From contig URST01000018.1 of the NCBI GenBank assembly GCA_900550585.1, positions 1 to 26,845 of the forward strand: a stretch of DNA of 26,845 nt. The letters run 5' to 3'. The notes beneath the pieces were generated by a model that did not search any database, was not told where the DNA came from, and saw nothing but the letters and a program-made list of their open reading frames with translations. Source of the DNA: an uncultured Eubacteriales bacterium (lineage in GTDB: Bacteria; Bacillota; Clostridia; Oscillospirales; Oscillospiraceae). Both the position numbers and the translations under genes were made by a program. How positions within the stretch are numbered: position 1 is the first letter of the stretch; each line of letters begins with the position of its first letter. Shown here piece after piece: positions 15,402 to 22,405 of this stretch.

Positions 15402-15421
15402 ACGGAAAATGTGTTTATAAT
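15393..15421 (+). promoter_or_regulatory. Internal promoter for lacI-type regulator and second gene block
   Basis: TTGCAA (15393-15398) and TATAAT (15416-15421) are 17 bases apart. The start would be near 15428, leaving about 70 bases of leader before the GTG at 15499. This gives the regulator and the five genes behind it a transcript independent of the importer operon. Confidence 0.75.
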
Positions 15422-15498
15422 GTAATTAACTGTATTTTGTACATGATTTTGGCATAGGGGCAGTTCCCCATACACCAAACAGAGAGGGAGACATTACC

Positions 15499-16530
15499 GT
15501 GAGTGAGAAGAAAACGACCGTGAGAGAGATCGCCAGAGAGGCCAACGTATCCATTGCCACCGTGTCACGTTTCCTGAACCAGGATTACAGCGGCATGAGC
15601 GAGGACACCAAGCAGCGGCTGGCCGTCACGGTGGAGACACTGGGCTATGTGAACCCCCGCGCCAAGCAGAACCGCACGGCGGCTCTGGTGCTGCCGGGCA
15701 TCGCCGACCCCTTTTTCGCTTCACTGGTGGAGACGGTCTCCGCCGCGCTGGAGCGGGCGGGATTCTCGGTGCAGCTGTGTCTGACCCACGATTCTCCCGA
15801 GCAGGAGGAGCACGCCATCCGCCGGCTGCTGACGCCGGCCGTTTCCGGCGTCGTCTATATCAGCACGGTGACATCCAAGGAGAACTGTTATGACCTGCTG
15901 AAAAACGCGGGAAAGCCTTTTGTGGTGCTGGACAACTACCTGTCGGAGTACAATGCGTTTGCGCTGGTCTTTTCCAACGGCGTCTACGCGATGTATGAGG
16001 CCACCAATTATCTGCTGGCGCGCGGCCACCGGAGGATCGCCTATCTGTCCGGCATGCGCCTTGGCATGTTCGAGCATTACCGGTATCAGGGCTATGTGAA
16101 CAGCCTGCTGGACGCCGGCCTGCAGGTGGATCCCCGCCTGGTCCGGTTCGTGGGCTTCAACCAGCAGGACGGCTACAATGGCTTTCAGGACCTGCTGAAG
16201 GCGGGAGAGGAGTTTTCCGCCATTATCTGCGAAAGCGACCTGCTGGCGGCCGGCGTTTATCAGGCCTGCCATCAGGCGGGGCTGCGCATCCCGGAGGATG
16301 TGTCTGTGATCGGCTTCAATAACTCGCTGGTCTGCACGCTGCTGGAGCCTGCGCTCACCAGCGTGGATCAGCAGCTGGACATTCTGGCCGAGCAGGCGGT
16401 GCAGGTGCTGGAGCAGCAGATCCGGGGCGAGGTGCTGTCGGAACGCACCAAAAAAGTTCCCACCAAACTGGTCTGCCGCGACTCTGTGCGCTCTTTGGCA
16501 GGGTCCGGCGAGAAAGGAACATCTATATGA
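15499..16530 (+). CDS. LacI-family transcriptional regulator
   Basis: This 343-residue repressor-type protein has an N-terminal helix-turn-helix (TVREIAREANVSIATVSRFL, about residues 7-26), the hinge region LGYVNPRAKQ, and a periplasmic-binding-protein-like effector domain with IADPFFASLVE and DVSVIGFNNS. The effector is probably a sugar, nucleoside or related pathway compound. The start is GTG at 15499, eight bases after GGGAG. The gene lies inside the nucleoside cluster, has its own promoter with an overlapping palindrome, and its TGA overlaps the kinase ATG as ATGA. Likely targets are its own promoter and the two operators between the deaminase and importer genes; this is inference. Confidence 0.92.
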   Translation: MSEKKTTVREIAREANVSIATVSRFLNQDYSGMSEDTKQRLAVTVETLGYVNPRAKQNRTAALVLPGIADPFFASLVETVSAALERAGFSVQLCLTHDSPEQEEHAIRRLLTPAVSGVVYISTVTSKENCYDLLKNAGKPFVVLDNYLSEYNAFALVFSNGVYAMYEATNYLLARGHRRIAYLSGMRLGMFEHYRYQGYVNSLLDAGLQVDPRLVRFVGFNQQDGYNGFQDLLKAGEEFSAIICESDLLAAGVYQACHQAGLRIPEDVSVIGFNNSLVCTLLEPALTSVDQQLDILAEQAVQVLEQQIRGEVLSERTKKVPTKLVCRDSVRSLAGSGEKGTSI

Positions 16531-17465
16531 AATATGTTGTGGCGGGCAACGCCGTCGCTGACTGCATCAACTACGCGGACGGCAGCTCCGCGGGCTTCCG
16601 CCCGGGCGGCGCCACGCTGTTCGCGCTGACCGGCATCCAGCTGTGGACCGACGACGTGCTCTTGTGCGGCGGCTTCGGTGAGGACTATATGCAGCAGCTG
16701 GGCGACTATCTGGAGCGGAACCACATCGACCGGCGGGGCTTCAACGTCCGCGACCCGCACCATCCCATCAACTATATGTACTACCGCGACGAGGGCGGCT
16801 GGGACACCAAGACGGTACACGGCTTTGCCCACTATGACCGTCTGTGCTGCAATCCGGAGGAGGACGGGCTTCGCCGTTTCCTGACGGACGCCAGAGCCGT
16901 CACCACCTTCCGCGGCGAGGATCCCGCGTTTTTCCGGGAGATGTTCGCCTTGCAGGAGGAGTTTGGTTTCCGCTTCGGCTGGGAGATACGGGGCAGCATG
17001 TGCGTACCGGAAAAGCTGCCGCTGATCCGCCAGCTTCTGGAGCGGGTGGACGCCTTCTCCCTGAACGGGCCGGAGGCCTATACGCTTTTCGGCGTGGACA
17101 GCGATCAGGCGGCCATCGACGCGCTGCTGGCGCTCCATGTGCCGCTGGTGATCTTCCGCGTGGGCAAGCGGGGACTGTATGTTCTGAAGGACGGCGAGGT
17201 GCTGTTTGCCCCCAGCTTTGAGAAATATCCCGTCGTGGACGTGACGGGCTGCGGCAATACCTCCACCGCCTCCGGCTTTTACGCCTTCTGGGAGGGCATG
17301 GACATCTACGATATCGCCGCCTATGCCAACGTGGCGTCCGCCCACAACCTGCGGGTCTACGGCGCCATGGACCTGGGACCGGCGCAGCGGGCCGAGGCAC
17401 TGGCGGACGCAGCCGCCTTTTCCCGCCAGCTGCGGGCGACCCAGACCGTACAGCGAGGGACGTAG
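16527..17465 (+). CDS. PfkB-family (ribokinase-like) sugar kinase with altered catalytic motif
   Basis: This 312-residue protein has the ribokinase fold. The N-terminal glycine motif GGATLFALTGIQLW with CGGFGED and the C-terminal anion-hole motif are present. In active kinases the latter reads DTxGAGD, where the last Asp is the catalytic base. Here it reads DVTGCGNTS with Asn at residue 244. The protein may be a weak kinase, use another base, or bind a sugar without phosphorylating it; a similar change occurs in MAK32-like members of the family. It overlaps the LacI gene by four bases and sits two bases ahead of the phosphorylase-like gene, so it is part of the regulator-led transcript. Ribose or deoxyribose from the hydrolases is the obvious candidate substrate. 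Confidence 0.85.
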   Translation: MKYVVAGNAVADCINYADGSSAGFRPGGATLFALTGIQLWTDDVLLCGGFGEDYMQQLGDYLERNHIDRRGFNVRDPHHPINYMYYRDEGGWDTKTVHGFAHYDRLCCNPEEDGLRRFLTDARAVTTFRGEDPAFFREMFALQEEFGFRFGWEIRGSMCVPEKLPLIRQLLERVDAFSLNGPEAYTLFGVDSDQAAIDALLALHVPLVIFRVGKRGLYVLKDGEVLFAPSFEKYPVVDVTGCGNTSTASGFYAFWEGMDIYDIAAYANVASAHNLRVYGAMDLGPAQRAEALADAAAFSRQLRATQTVQRGT

Positions 17466-17467
17466 GG

Positions 17468-18385
17468 ATGATCGAGAAAAATCATGAGATCTACCGGCGC
17501 CACGAGATGGAGCATATGCGCCGCATCCACCCCAATCTCTCCCACATGCCGGAGGGCGGGCTGAAGATCGGGGGCAGACCCAGCTTTACCCAGATGGACC
17601 CGTCCAAAGCCGGCGACTACATACTGCTCACGGTGCGGGATCCGCTGTGCACCTATGAGGAGGATCCCGCCCGGCAGATCGCCCGCCATCTGGAGAACGC
17701 GGAGTGCATCGGCCAGTCCGGCATGTTCACATCGTGGTCCGGCTGGTACAAGGGCGCGCACATCACCGCCGTCAGCGGCGGCAGCGGCTCGCCGGAGATG
17801 GAGCTGGCGCTGTACGACTACATGGAGAACACGGCGGCCCATACCTATCTGCGGGTGGGCGGCTCCGGCGGCATCGGCACCGATGTGCACCCCGGCGATG
17901 TGGTGATCTCCAGCGGCGTGGTGTGGAGCGAGGGCATGACCAAGGCCTATATCCCCGCCGAGTATCCGGCAGTGAGCCACTACGAGGTGGTGAACGCACT
18001 GGCCGCGGCGGCGGACCGGCTGCACGTCCCCTTTCATGTGGGAGTGACGCTGTCCATCGACAGTGATGTCATCGGCTGCGGCCGCCCCGCCGTGGGCGGG
18101 TATCTGCAGCCCTGGAACCTGGACGTGCTGGGTATCTACAACCGTGCCAACGTCCTGAACGGCGACAGAGAATCGGCGGCAGTGGTGACGCTCAGCGCGC
18201 TTTTCGGGCGGCGCGGCGGCTCCGTCTGCAGCGTGACGGACAATGTGGTAACGGGCGAGCGCTTTCAGGCGGGGATCGCTGAGAATATCGAGATCGACAT
18301 TGCCCTGGAGGCCTGCGCCCTGCTGGAGCGCATGGATCGGGCCAAGGGCGGAAAGACCTATTGGCATCCGGAGATGAGCCTATGA
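17468..18385 (+). CDS. Nucleoside phosphorylase superfamily protein, uridine-phosphorylase-like
   Basis: This 305-residue protein belongs to the PNP_UDP_1 superfamily, which splits nucleosides with phosphate. Recognisable parts are the phosphate-binding AVSGGSGSPEMELAL, then YLRVGGSGGIGTDVHPGDVV, equivalent to RIGTTGAIQPHINVGDV of E. coli uridine phosphorylase. The ribose motif EMES is changed to DRES (D233, R234, E235, S236): the glutamate that binds the ribose hydroxyl is kept but Met is replaced by Arg. This could favour a charged or modified sugar. A tract of about 60 residues before the core makes it longer than E. coli Udp (253 residues). It overlaps the next hydrolase gene by ATGA. Confidence 0.82.
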   Translation: MIEKNHEIYRRHEMEHMRRIHPNLSHMPEGGLKIGGRPSFTQMDPSKAGDYILLTVRDPLCTYEEDPARQIARHLENAECIGQSGMFTSWSGWYKGAHITAVSGGSGSPEMELALYDYMENTAAHTYLRVGGSGGIGTDVHPGDVVISSGVVWSEGMTKAYIPAEYPAVSHYEVVNALAAAADRLHVPFHVGVTLSIDSDVIGCGRPAVGGYLQPWNLDVLGIYNRANVLNGDRESAAVVTLSALFGRRGGSVCSVTDNVVTGERFQAGIAENIEIDIALEACALLERMDRAKGGKTYWHPEMSL

Positions 18386-19332
18386 AACGAAAGATCATAC
18401 TGGACTGTGACCCGGGCATGGATGACTCCATGGCCATCGTGCTGGCCGCCAAGGCGGCGGCGCTGGAGCTGCTGGCAGTGACCACGGTATGCGGCAACTA
18501 CCCGCAGGAGGTCACCTGCGTCAACGCCCGGAAGATGCTGGAGCTGCTGGGCAGGACGGACATTCCGGTGGCGGCCGGGGCGGCGCAGCCGCTGGTGCGC
18601 CGGGCGCCGGCGGACCCCTTTACCCACGGCGCCGACGGACAGGCGGAGAATTTCCTGCCGGCGCCCGCGATGGCGCTGTCACCCCACGGCGCGGCGGATG
18701 AGATCATCCGCCTGGCCCGTCAGCATCCCCATGAGGTGACGGTGCTGTGTACAGGCCCCATGACGAACCTTGCCGCCGCCATCCAAAAGGAGCCGGCCCT
18801 CACGGAGCTTCTGAGCAGCGTGATCGCCATTTCCGGCGCGTTCGGCTTCAATGAGGCGTCCTTCGCCAATGCCACCGGCGACACGCCCCAGAGCGAGTGG
18901 AACGTCTATGTGGACCCCGAGGCGGCGGACATCGTGTACCGCTCCGGCATCCCGCTGACGGCGCTGGGGCTGGATGTGGCCACCTGCCTGTCCTCCGACT
19001 TTACGCAGGAGGAACTGACGGCACTGGAGGAGAGCCCCCGTCCGGAGGCCCGGTTCCTCCGGCAGGCCATCCGCTATGTCAATGGCCGGGGCTATGCGTC
19101 CTACTGCACGGTGATCGACTGCATGGCGGTGGCCTATGCGCTGGACCCGACGCTGGTCCGCACCCGGCTCTGCCGCGTGGGCATCGAGACAAAGGACGGC
19201 CTGACGCTGGGCATGACCGTGCGGGACGGGCGGCACCATCATGTATGGGAACACCTGCCGCTGGTGCAGGTGGGCGTGACGGCGGACGACCGCCGATTTC
19301 TGGAGCTGGTCATCCGGCTCGTACTGCAATAG
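18382..19332 (+). CDS. Nucleoside hydrolase 2 (inosine-uridine-preferring family)
   Basis: This 316-residue second hydrolase has the intact motif ILDCDPGMDDS, the GPMTNLA loop, SEWNVYVDPEAA and the final metal ligand D246 in TVIDCMAVAYALDP. As in the first hydrolase, the His before that Asp is Ile (I245), so both copies share this feature. It begins at ATG 18382 overlapping the preceding TGA; an in-frame TTG at 18361 is within the previous gene and unlikely. The two hydrolases are recognisably related but well diverged, so they may divide substrates between purine and pyrimidine or ribose and deoxyribose forms. Confidence 0.92.
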   Translation: MKRKIILDCDPGMDDSMAIVLAAKAAALELLAVTTVCGNYPQEVTCVNARKMLELLGRTDIPVAAGAAQPLVRRAPADPFTHGADGQAENFLPAPAMALSPHGAADEIIRLARQHPHEVTVLCTGPMTNLAAAIQKEPALTELLSSVIAISGAFGFNEASFANATGDTPQSEWNVYVDPEAADIVYRSGIPLTALGLDVATCLSSDFTQEELTALEESPRPEARFLRQAIRYVNGRGYASYCTVIDCMAVAYALDPTLVRTRLCRVGIETKDGLTLGMTVRDGRHHHVWEHLPLVQVGVTADDRRFLELVIRLVLQ

Positions 19333-19343
19333 GAGGTGCAGCT

Positions 19344-20405
19344 GTGAAGCAGGCGCTTTATATCGCCGGTCCCGAGTGTTTTTACCGCGATGGGACGGCG
19401 CAGCTGGACGCCATGCGGCGGGAAGCCGAGGCGTGCGGATACGATGTGACCCTGCCCAACGATACGCCGTTGGATCTGGGGCACGAGGATCTGCGCCGCA
19501 ACGCCGACGCGATCTTCCGCAACTGTGCCGACAGCATGGAGCGGTCTACCGCCATCCTCTGCGATCTGGCGTTCTATCGGGGGCCGGAGCCGGATGGCGG
19601 CAGTATCTACGAGCTGGGCATGGCCTACGCCAAGGGGATACCCTGCTATGGCTATACCCGCGACAAGCGGGCCATGTGCTGGAAATACCAGGGGAGCACC
19701 CTGCGGGACGGGCGGCTTTATGACCGGAAGAACAGGCCGCTGCCCTATGCCGAGCTGCCCTTTTCCCCCAATGTGGTGGGGGCGGTGAAGATCGTGGAGG
19801 GCGGTTTTTCCGACTGTCTGGCGCTGTTCCGTGTGGATCAGGAGGAGGCACGCAAGCACGGCGCTGCCGCGCCTGTGCCGCCGCCGGAGGAGCCTCCCCA
19901 CGCAAAACCGATCCTCTATCTGGCGGGGCCCCAGCGCTGGGACCTGTCGCCGGACTACCGGGAGGCGGTGGAGGCAGGCCGCGCCTGCGGCTTTGAGGTG
20001 GTCACGCCGCTGGATCACATGGAGCCCTGCGCAGCGGGGGCGGACCCGTACCGCCGGGCCTATCGGACGCTGCTGCGCAATGCCCGCCATGTGCGTCAGT
20101 GCGACGTGCTGCTGGCGGATCTGCGTGATTTCCACGGCTGGGAGCCGGAGAGCGACACCGCCTTCGAGTGCGGCATGGCCTTCCAGTGGGGCAAGCGGAT
20201 GTACGGCTGGATGCCGGACGCCCGCCCCATGCGCCAACGAGTCCCGAACCTCGGGCCGGAGCAGGAGTGGCGGGATGCCTGCGGCTGCAATGTGGAAAAC
20301 TTCGATTACCCGCTGAATTTGATGTTCTCGTCCTCCATGCCCATCAGCGATGAACCGCTGGAGGTGCTGGTGCGGCGGATCGCCGAGGAGATGCATCTTG
20401 TGTAA
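19344..20405 (+). CDS. Tandem-domain nucleoside 2-deoxyribosyltransferase
   Basis: This 353-residue protein contains two complete deoxyribosyltransferase-like domains. Single-domain enzymes (about 160 residues) exchange bases between 2'-deoxynucleosides. Domain 1 (about 1-168) has ALYIAGPECFY and DGGSIYELGMAYAKG with the nucleophile-position Glu at residue 90. A Pro-rich linker (VPPPEEPP, about 176-183) leads to domain 2 (about 188-353) with ILYLAGPQRW and ESDTAFECGMAFQWG, Glu at residue 275. The start is GTG 19344 with AGGAGG upstream; 11 bases separate it from the hydrolase stop. The two-domain layout is unusual, since these enzymes normally assemble from identical subunits. It may act as transferase or as a hydrolase on deoxynucleosides. 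Confidence 0.85.
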   Translation: MKQALYIAGPECFYRDGTAQLDAMRREAEACGYDVTLPNDTPLDLGHEDLRRNADAIFRNCADSMERSTAILCDLAFYRGPEPDGGSIYELGMAYAKGIPCYGYTRDKRAMCWKYQGSTLRDGRLYDRKNRPLPYAELPFSPNVVGAVKIVEGGFSDCLALFRVDQEEARKHGAAAPVPPPEEPPHAKPILYLAGPQRWDLSPDYREAVEAGRACGFEVVTPLDHMEPCAAGADPYRRAYRTLLRNARHVRQCDVLLADLRDFHGWEPESDTAFECGMAFQWGKRMYGWMPDARPMRQRVPNLGPEQEWRDACGCNVENFDYPLNLMFSSSMPISDEPLEVLVRRIAEEMHLV

Positions 20406-20442
20406 GCGCCGCCGCTGACGGCGCATCGCTGCCTGCAATGAC

Positions 20443-20486
20443 CGATCCCCCCTGATGCGGAGGTCATCCTGCATCAGGGGGGATCG
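20443..20486. terminator. Stem-loop between convergent deoxyribosyltransferase and dehydratase genes
   Basis: A perfect 16-base inverted repeat (20443-20458 with 20471-20486) has a 12-base loop that can itself pair (AGG with CCT). It lacks a T-run, with GTGTCTGTTATCC on its right. It probably ends or processes the convergent messages; efficiency as a simple terminator is uncertain. Confidence 0.65.
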
Positions 20487-20541
20487 TGTCTGTTATCCGG
20501 TTTTGGGAAAACGTGCCTTGGCGCGGGGGTGCTCCGCCGGG

Positions 20542-22221
20542 TCATTCCAGCACCGCGCCTTCCCAGGTGGGGCCGACCATCCGGCTGTACCGCTGCAGAT
20601 AACTGCTGCTGACCATGGGCGGCAGCGGCGTCCACGTCTTGCGGCGCTCCGCCAGCTCCTCCTCACTGACGTCGATGGTCAGGGATTTCCGGTGCAGGTC
20701 GATGTGGATGATGTCACCGTCCCGCACCAGCGCGATGGGGCCGCCCAGTGCCGCCTCCGGCGAAACGTGGCCGATGCACGGCCCGCGGCTGGCGCCGGAG
20801 AAGCGCCCGTCCGTGACCAGCGCGCAGCTGTCGCCCAGGCCGAAGCCCATCAGCGCCGAGGTGGCGGACAGCATCTCCCGCATACCCGGGCCGCCCTTCG
20901 GCCCCTCGTATCGGATCACGATCACGTCGCCTCTGCGTATCTCTCCGTTCCGGATGGCCTGAATGGCGGCCATCTCCCGGTCAAAGACCCGCGCGGGACC
21001 GGTGTGCTCCCACATCTCCGGCGCCACGGCGGTGCGCTTCACGCCCGCTCCCTCAGGTGCCAGATTGCCCTTCAGCACGATGAGACCGCCCTGCGGCGCC
21101 ACCGGCGTATCCGCGTGATGGATGACATCCGGCGCCCAGGTGCCCTCCACGTCGGCCAGCACCTCGGCCCAGGTCTGGCCGGTGACGCACTGCTGGGACA
21201 GGTCCAGATACCGCTGGCCCAGCTCCTTCATCACCGCCGGGATGCCGCCGGCCTGATGCATGTCCCACAGGGTGTATTTCCCGGAGGGCTTGATGCAGGC
21301 CAGATACGGCGTGGCGTCCCCCGCCCGGTTGAATTCCTCCGGCTCCAGCTTCAGGCCGAAGGCGCCGGCAATGGCGGGCATATGCAAAAAGGTATTGGTG
21401 GAACCGCCGATAGCCGCGCTGACCCGCAGCGTGTTGCGGAAGCTCTGCTCCGTGATATAGTCTCTGGGGCGGCGGTTTTCCTTCACCATCTGCATGACCA
21501 GCTTTCCGCTGTCCCGCGCATAGCGCAGCTTATCCGCCTGCACGGCGTGGCAGGTGCCGCAGCCGGGCAGCGTCAGGCCCAGCGGCTCCATCAGGCAGGA
21601 CATGGTATTGGCCGTGCCCATCATGGGACAGGAGCCGGCCATCCCGCAGGCGCACTGCTCCATGGCGTCGTATTCCGCCTGCGTGATCTCACCGGCAGCC
21701 AGACGGCCCGCGGCCTCCCGCACCTCCCAGCCGCCGCCGAAAGCGTGGCCCTTATAGCTGTTGGGGATCATGGGACCGCCGGTGACGATGACGGCGGGGA
21801 TGTTCAGCCGTCCGGCCGCCATGGCCATGGCCGGTACGATCTTGTCGCAGCTGGCCAGCATCACGATGCCGTCCAGCCGCTGGGACTCCGCCATGACCTC
21901 GACGCTGTCGGTGATCAGATCCCGGGAGGGCAGCACATAGCACATCCCGTTGTGGGCCTGGGTGATGCCGTCGCAGATGGCGATGGTGTTGCACTCAAAG
22001 GGCTGTCCCCCTGCGGCGATGACGCCCTCCTTTACGGCGGCGGACAGCTCCCGCAGGTGCTTATGGCCCGGGTGCATCTCGTTCCAGGAGTTGATGACGC
22101 CGATAAACGGTTTCTGCATCTCCTCTTTGCCGATCCCCGTGGCATACAGCAGGACCCGGTTTCCCGCGTTGATGATGCCGTCCGTCATCTCACCGCTGCG
22201 CAGCTTTCTGATGGGTTCCAT
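20542..22221 (-). CDS. ilvD: IlvD/Edd-family dehydratase (dihydroxy-acid dehydratase-like)
   Basis: This 559-residue Fe-S enzyme removes water from a dihydroxy acid, either in valine/isoleucine synthesis (IlvD) or in sugar-acid breakdown. Ligand cysteines are seen as C125 in ASCDKIVP and C199 in GSCPMMGTANTM. The first position reads MHPGHKHL with Gly, as in the E. coli-like [4Fe-4S] class, not NPCN of the [2Fe-2S] class. LKGNLAPEGAGVK, GPKGGPGMREML and TDGRFSGASRG (with the catalytic Ser) are intact. AAAGGAG precedes the start. No other ilv gene is nearby, and a LysR regulator is divergent. That layout is also common for inducible sugar-acid dehydratases, so the substrate is open. Confidence 0.85.
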   Translation of the reverse strand: MEPIRKLRSGEMTDGIINAGNRVLLYATGIGKEEMQKPFIGVINSWNEMHPGHKHLRELSAAVKEGVIAAGGQPFECNTIAICDGITQAHNGMCYVLPSRDLITDSVEVMAESQRLDGIVMLASCDKIVPAMAMAAGRLNIPAVIVTGGPMIPNSYKGHAFGGGWEVREAAGRLAAGEITQAEYDAMEQCACGMAGSCPMMGTANTMSCLMEPLGLTLPGCGTCHAVQADKLRYARDSGKLVMQMVKENRRPRDYITEQSFRNTLRVSAAIGGSTNTFLHMPAIAGAFGLKLEPEEFNRAGDATPYLACIKPSGKYTLWDMHQAGGIPAVMKELGQRYLDLSQQCVTGQTWAEVLADVEGTWAPDVIHHADTPVAPQGGLIVLKGNLAPEGAGVKRTAVAPEMWEHTGPARVFDREMAAIQAIRNGEIRRGDVIVIRYEGPKGGPGMREMLSATSALMGFGLGDSCALVTDGRFSGASRGPCIGHVSPEAALGGPIALVRDGDIIHIDLHRKSLTIDVSEEELAERRKTWTPLPPMVSSSYLQRYSRMVGPTWEGAVLE

Positions 22222-22274
22222 AGTGGCTCCTTTCTCCTGCCATCCGCCGGCAGGGCGGCCGTTTTCATTCTGTC

Positions 22275-22298
22275 AGCAGCGTCCCGCGGGACGCTGCT
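22275..22298. promoter_or_regulatory. Perfect 24-bp palindrome in the dehydratase leader
   Basis: Twelve bases AGCAGCGTCCCG (22275-22286) are followed directly by their exact complement (22287-22298). It lies 54 bases upstream of the dehydratase start on the minus strand and upstream of the LysR promoter on the plus strand. It could be a protein-binding site or a leader hairpin; with no loop bases a binding site seems more natural. Confidence 0.65.
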
Positions 22299-22317
22299 TC
22301 TGCTTTTCATTTTACAC

Positions 22318-22346
22318 TTGCGTTCCCGGCCTGTAAAATATATACT
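22318..22346 (+). promoter_or_regulatory. Probable promoter of the LysR-type regulator
   Basis: TTGCGT (22318-22323) and TATACT (22341-22346) lie 17 bases apart on the plus strand, with a start predicted near 22353. The inverted repeat at 22359-22374 follows immediately, which would allow autorepression. Confidence 0.65.
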
Positions 22347-22358
22347 TATCAAAGGTTC

Positions 22359-22374
22359 TTCTATAAAAATAGAA
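22359..22374. promoter_or_regulatory. LysR-type inverted repeat (candidate binding site)
   Basis: TTCTAT (22359-22364) and ATAGAA (22369-22374) are separated by AAAA. AT-rich dyads of this kind, with T-N11-A spacing possible within the site, are typical of LysR-family regulators. It lies between the divergent dehydratase and regulator genes. Confidence 0.6.
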
Positions 22375-22405
22375 CATATTCCACACGGCTTTCGGAGGGA
22401 TGACC

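Noticed and set aside
22275..22298. Palindrome considered as an intrinsic terminator
   Set aside because: It is gapless, sits between two divergent genes, and no upstream plus-strand gene needs a terminator there, so a binding site or leader hairpin is more likely.
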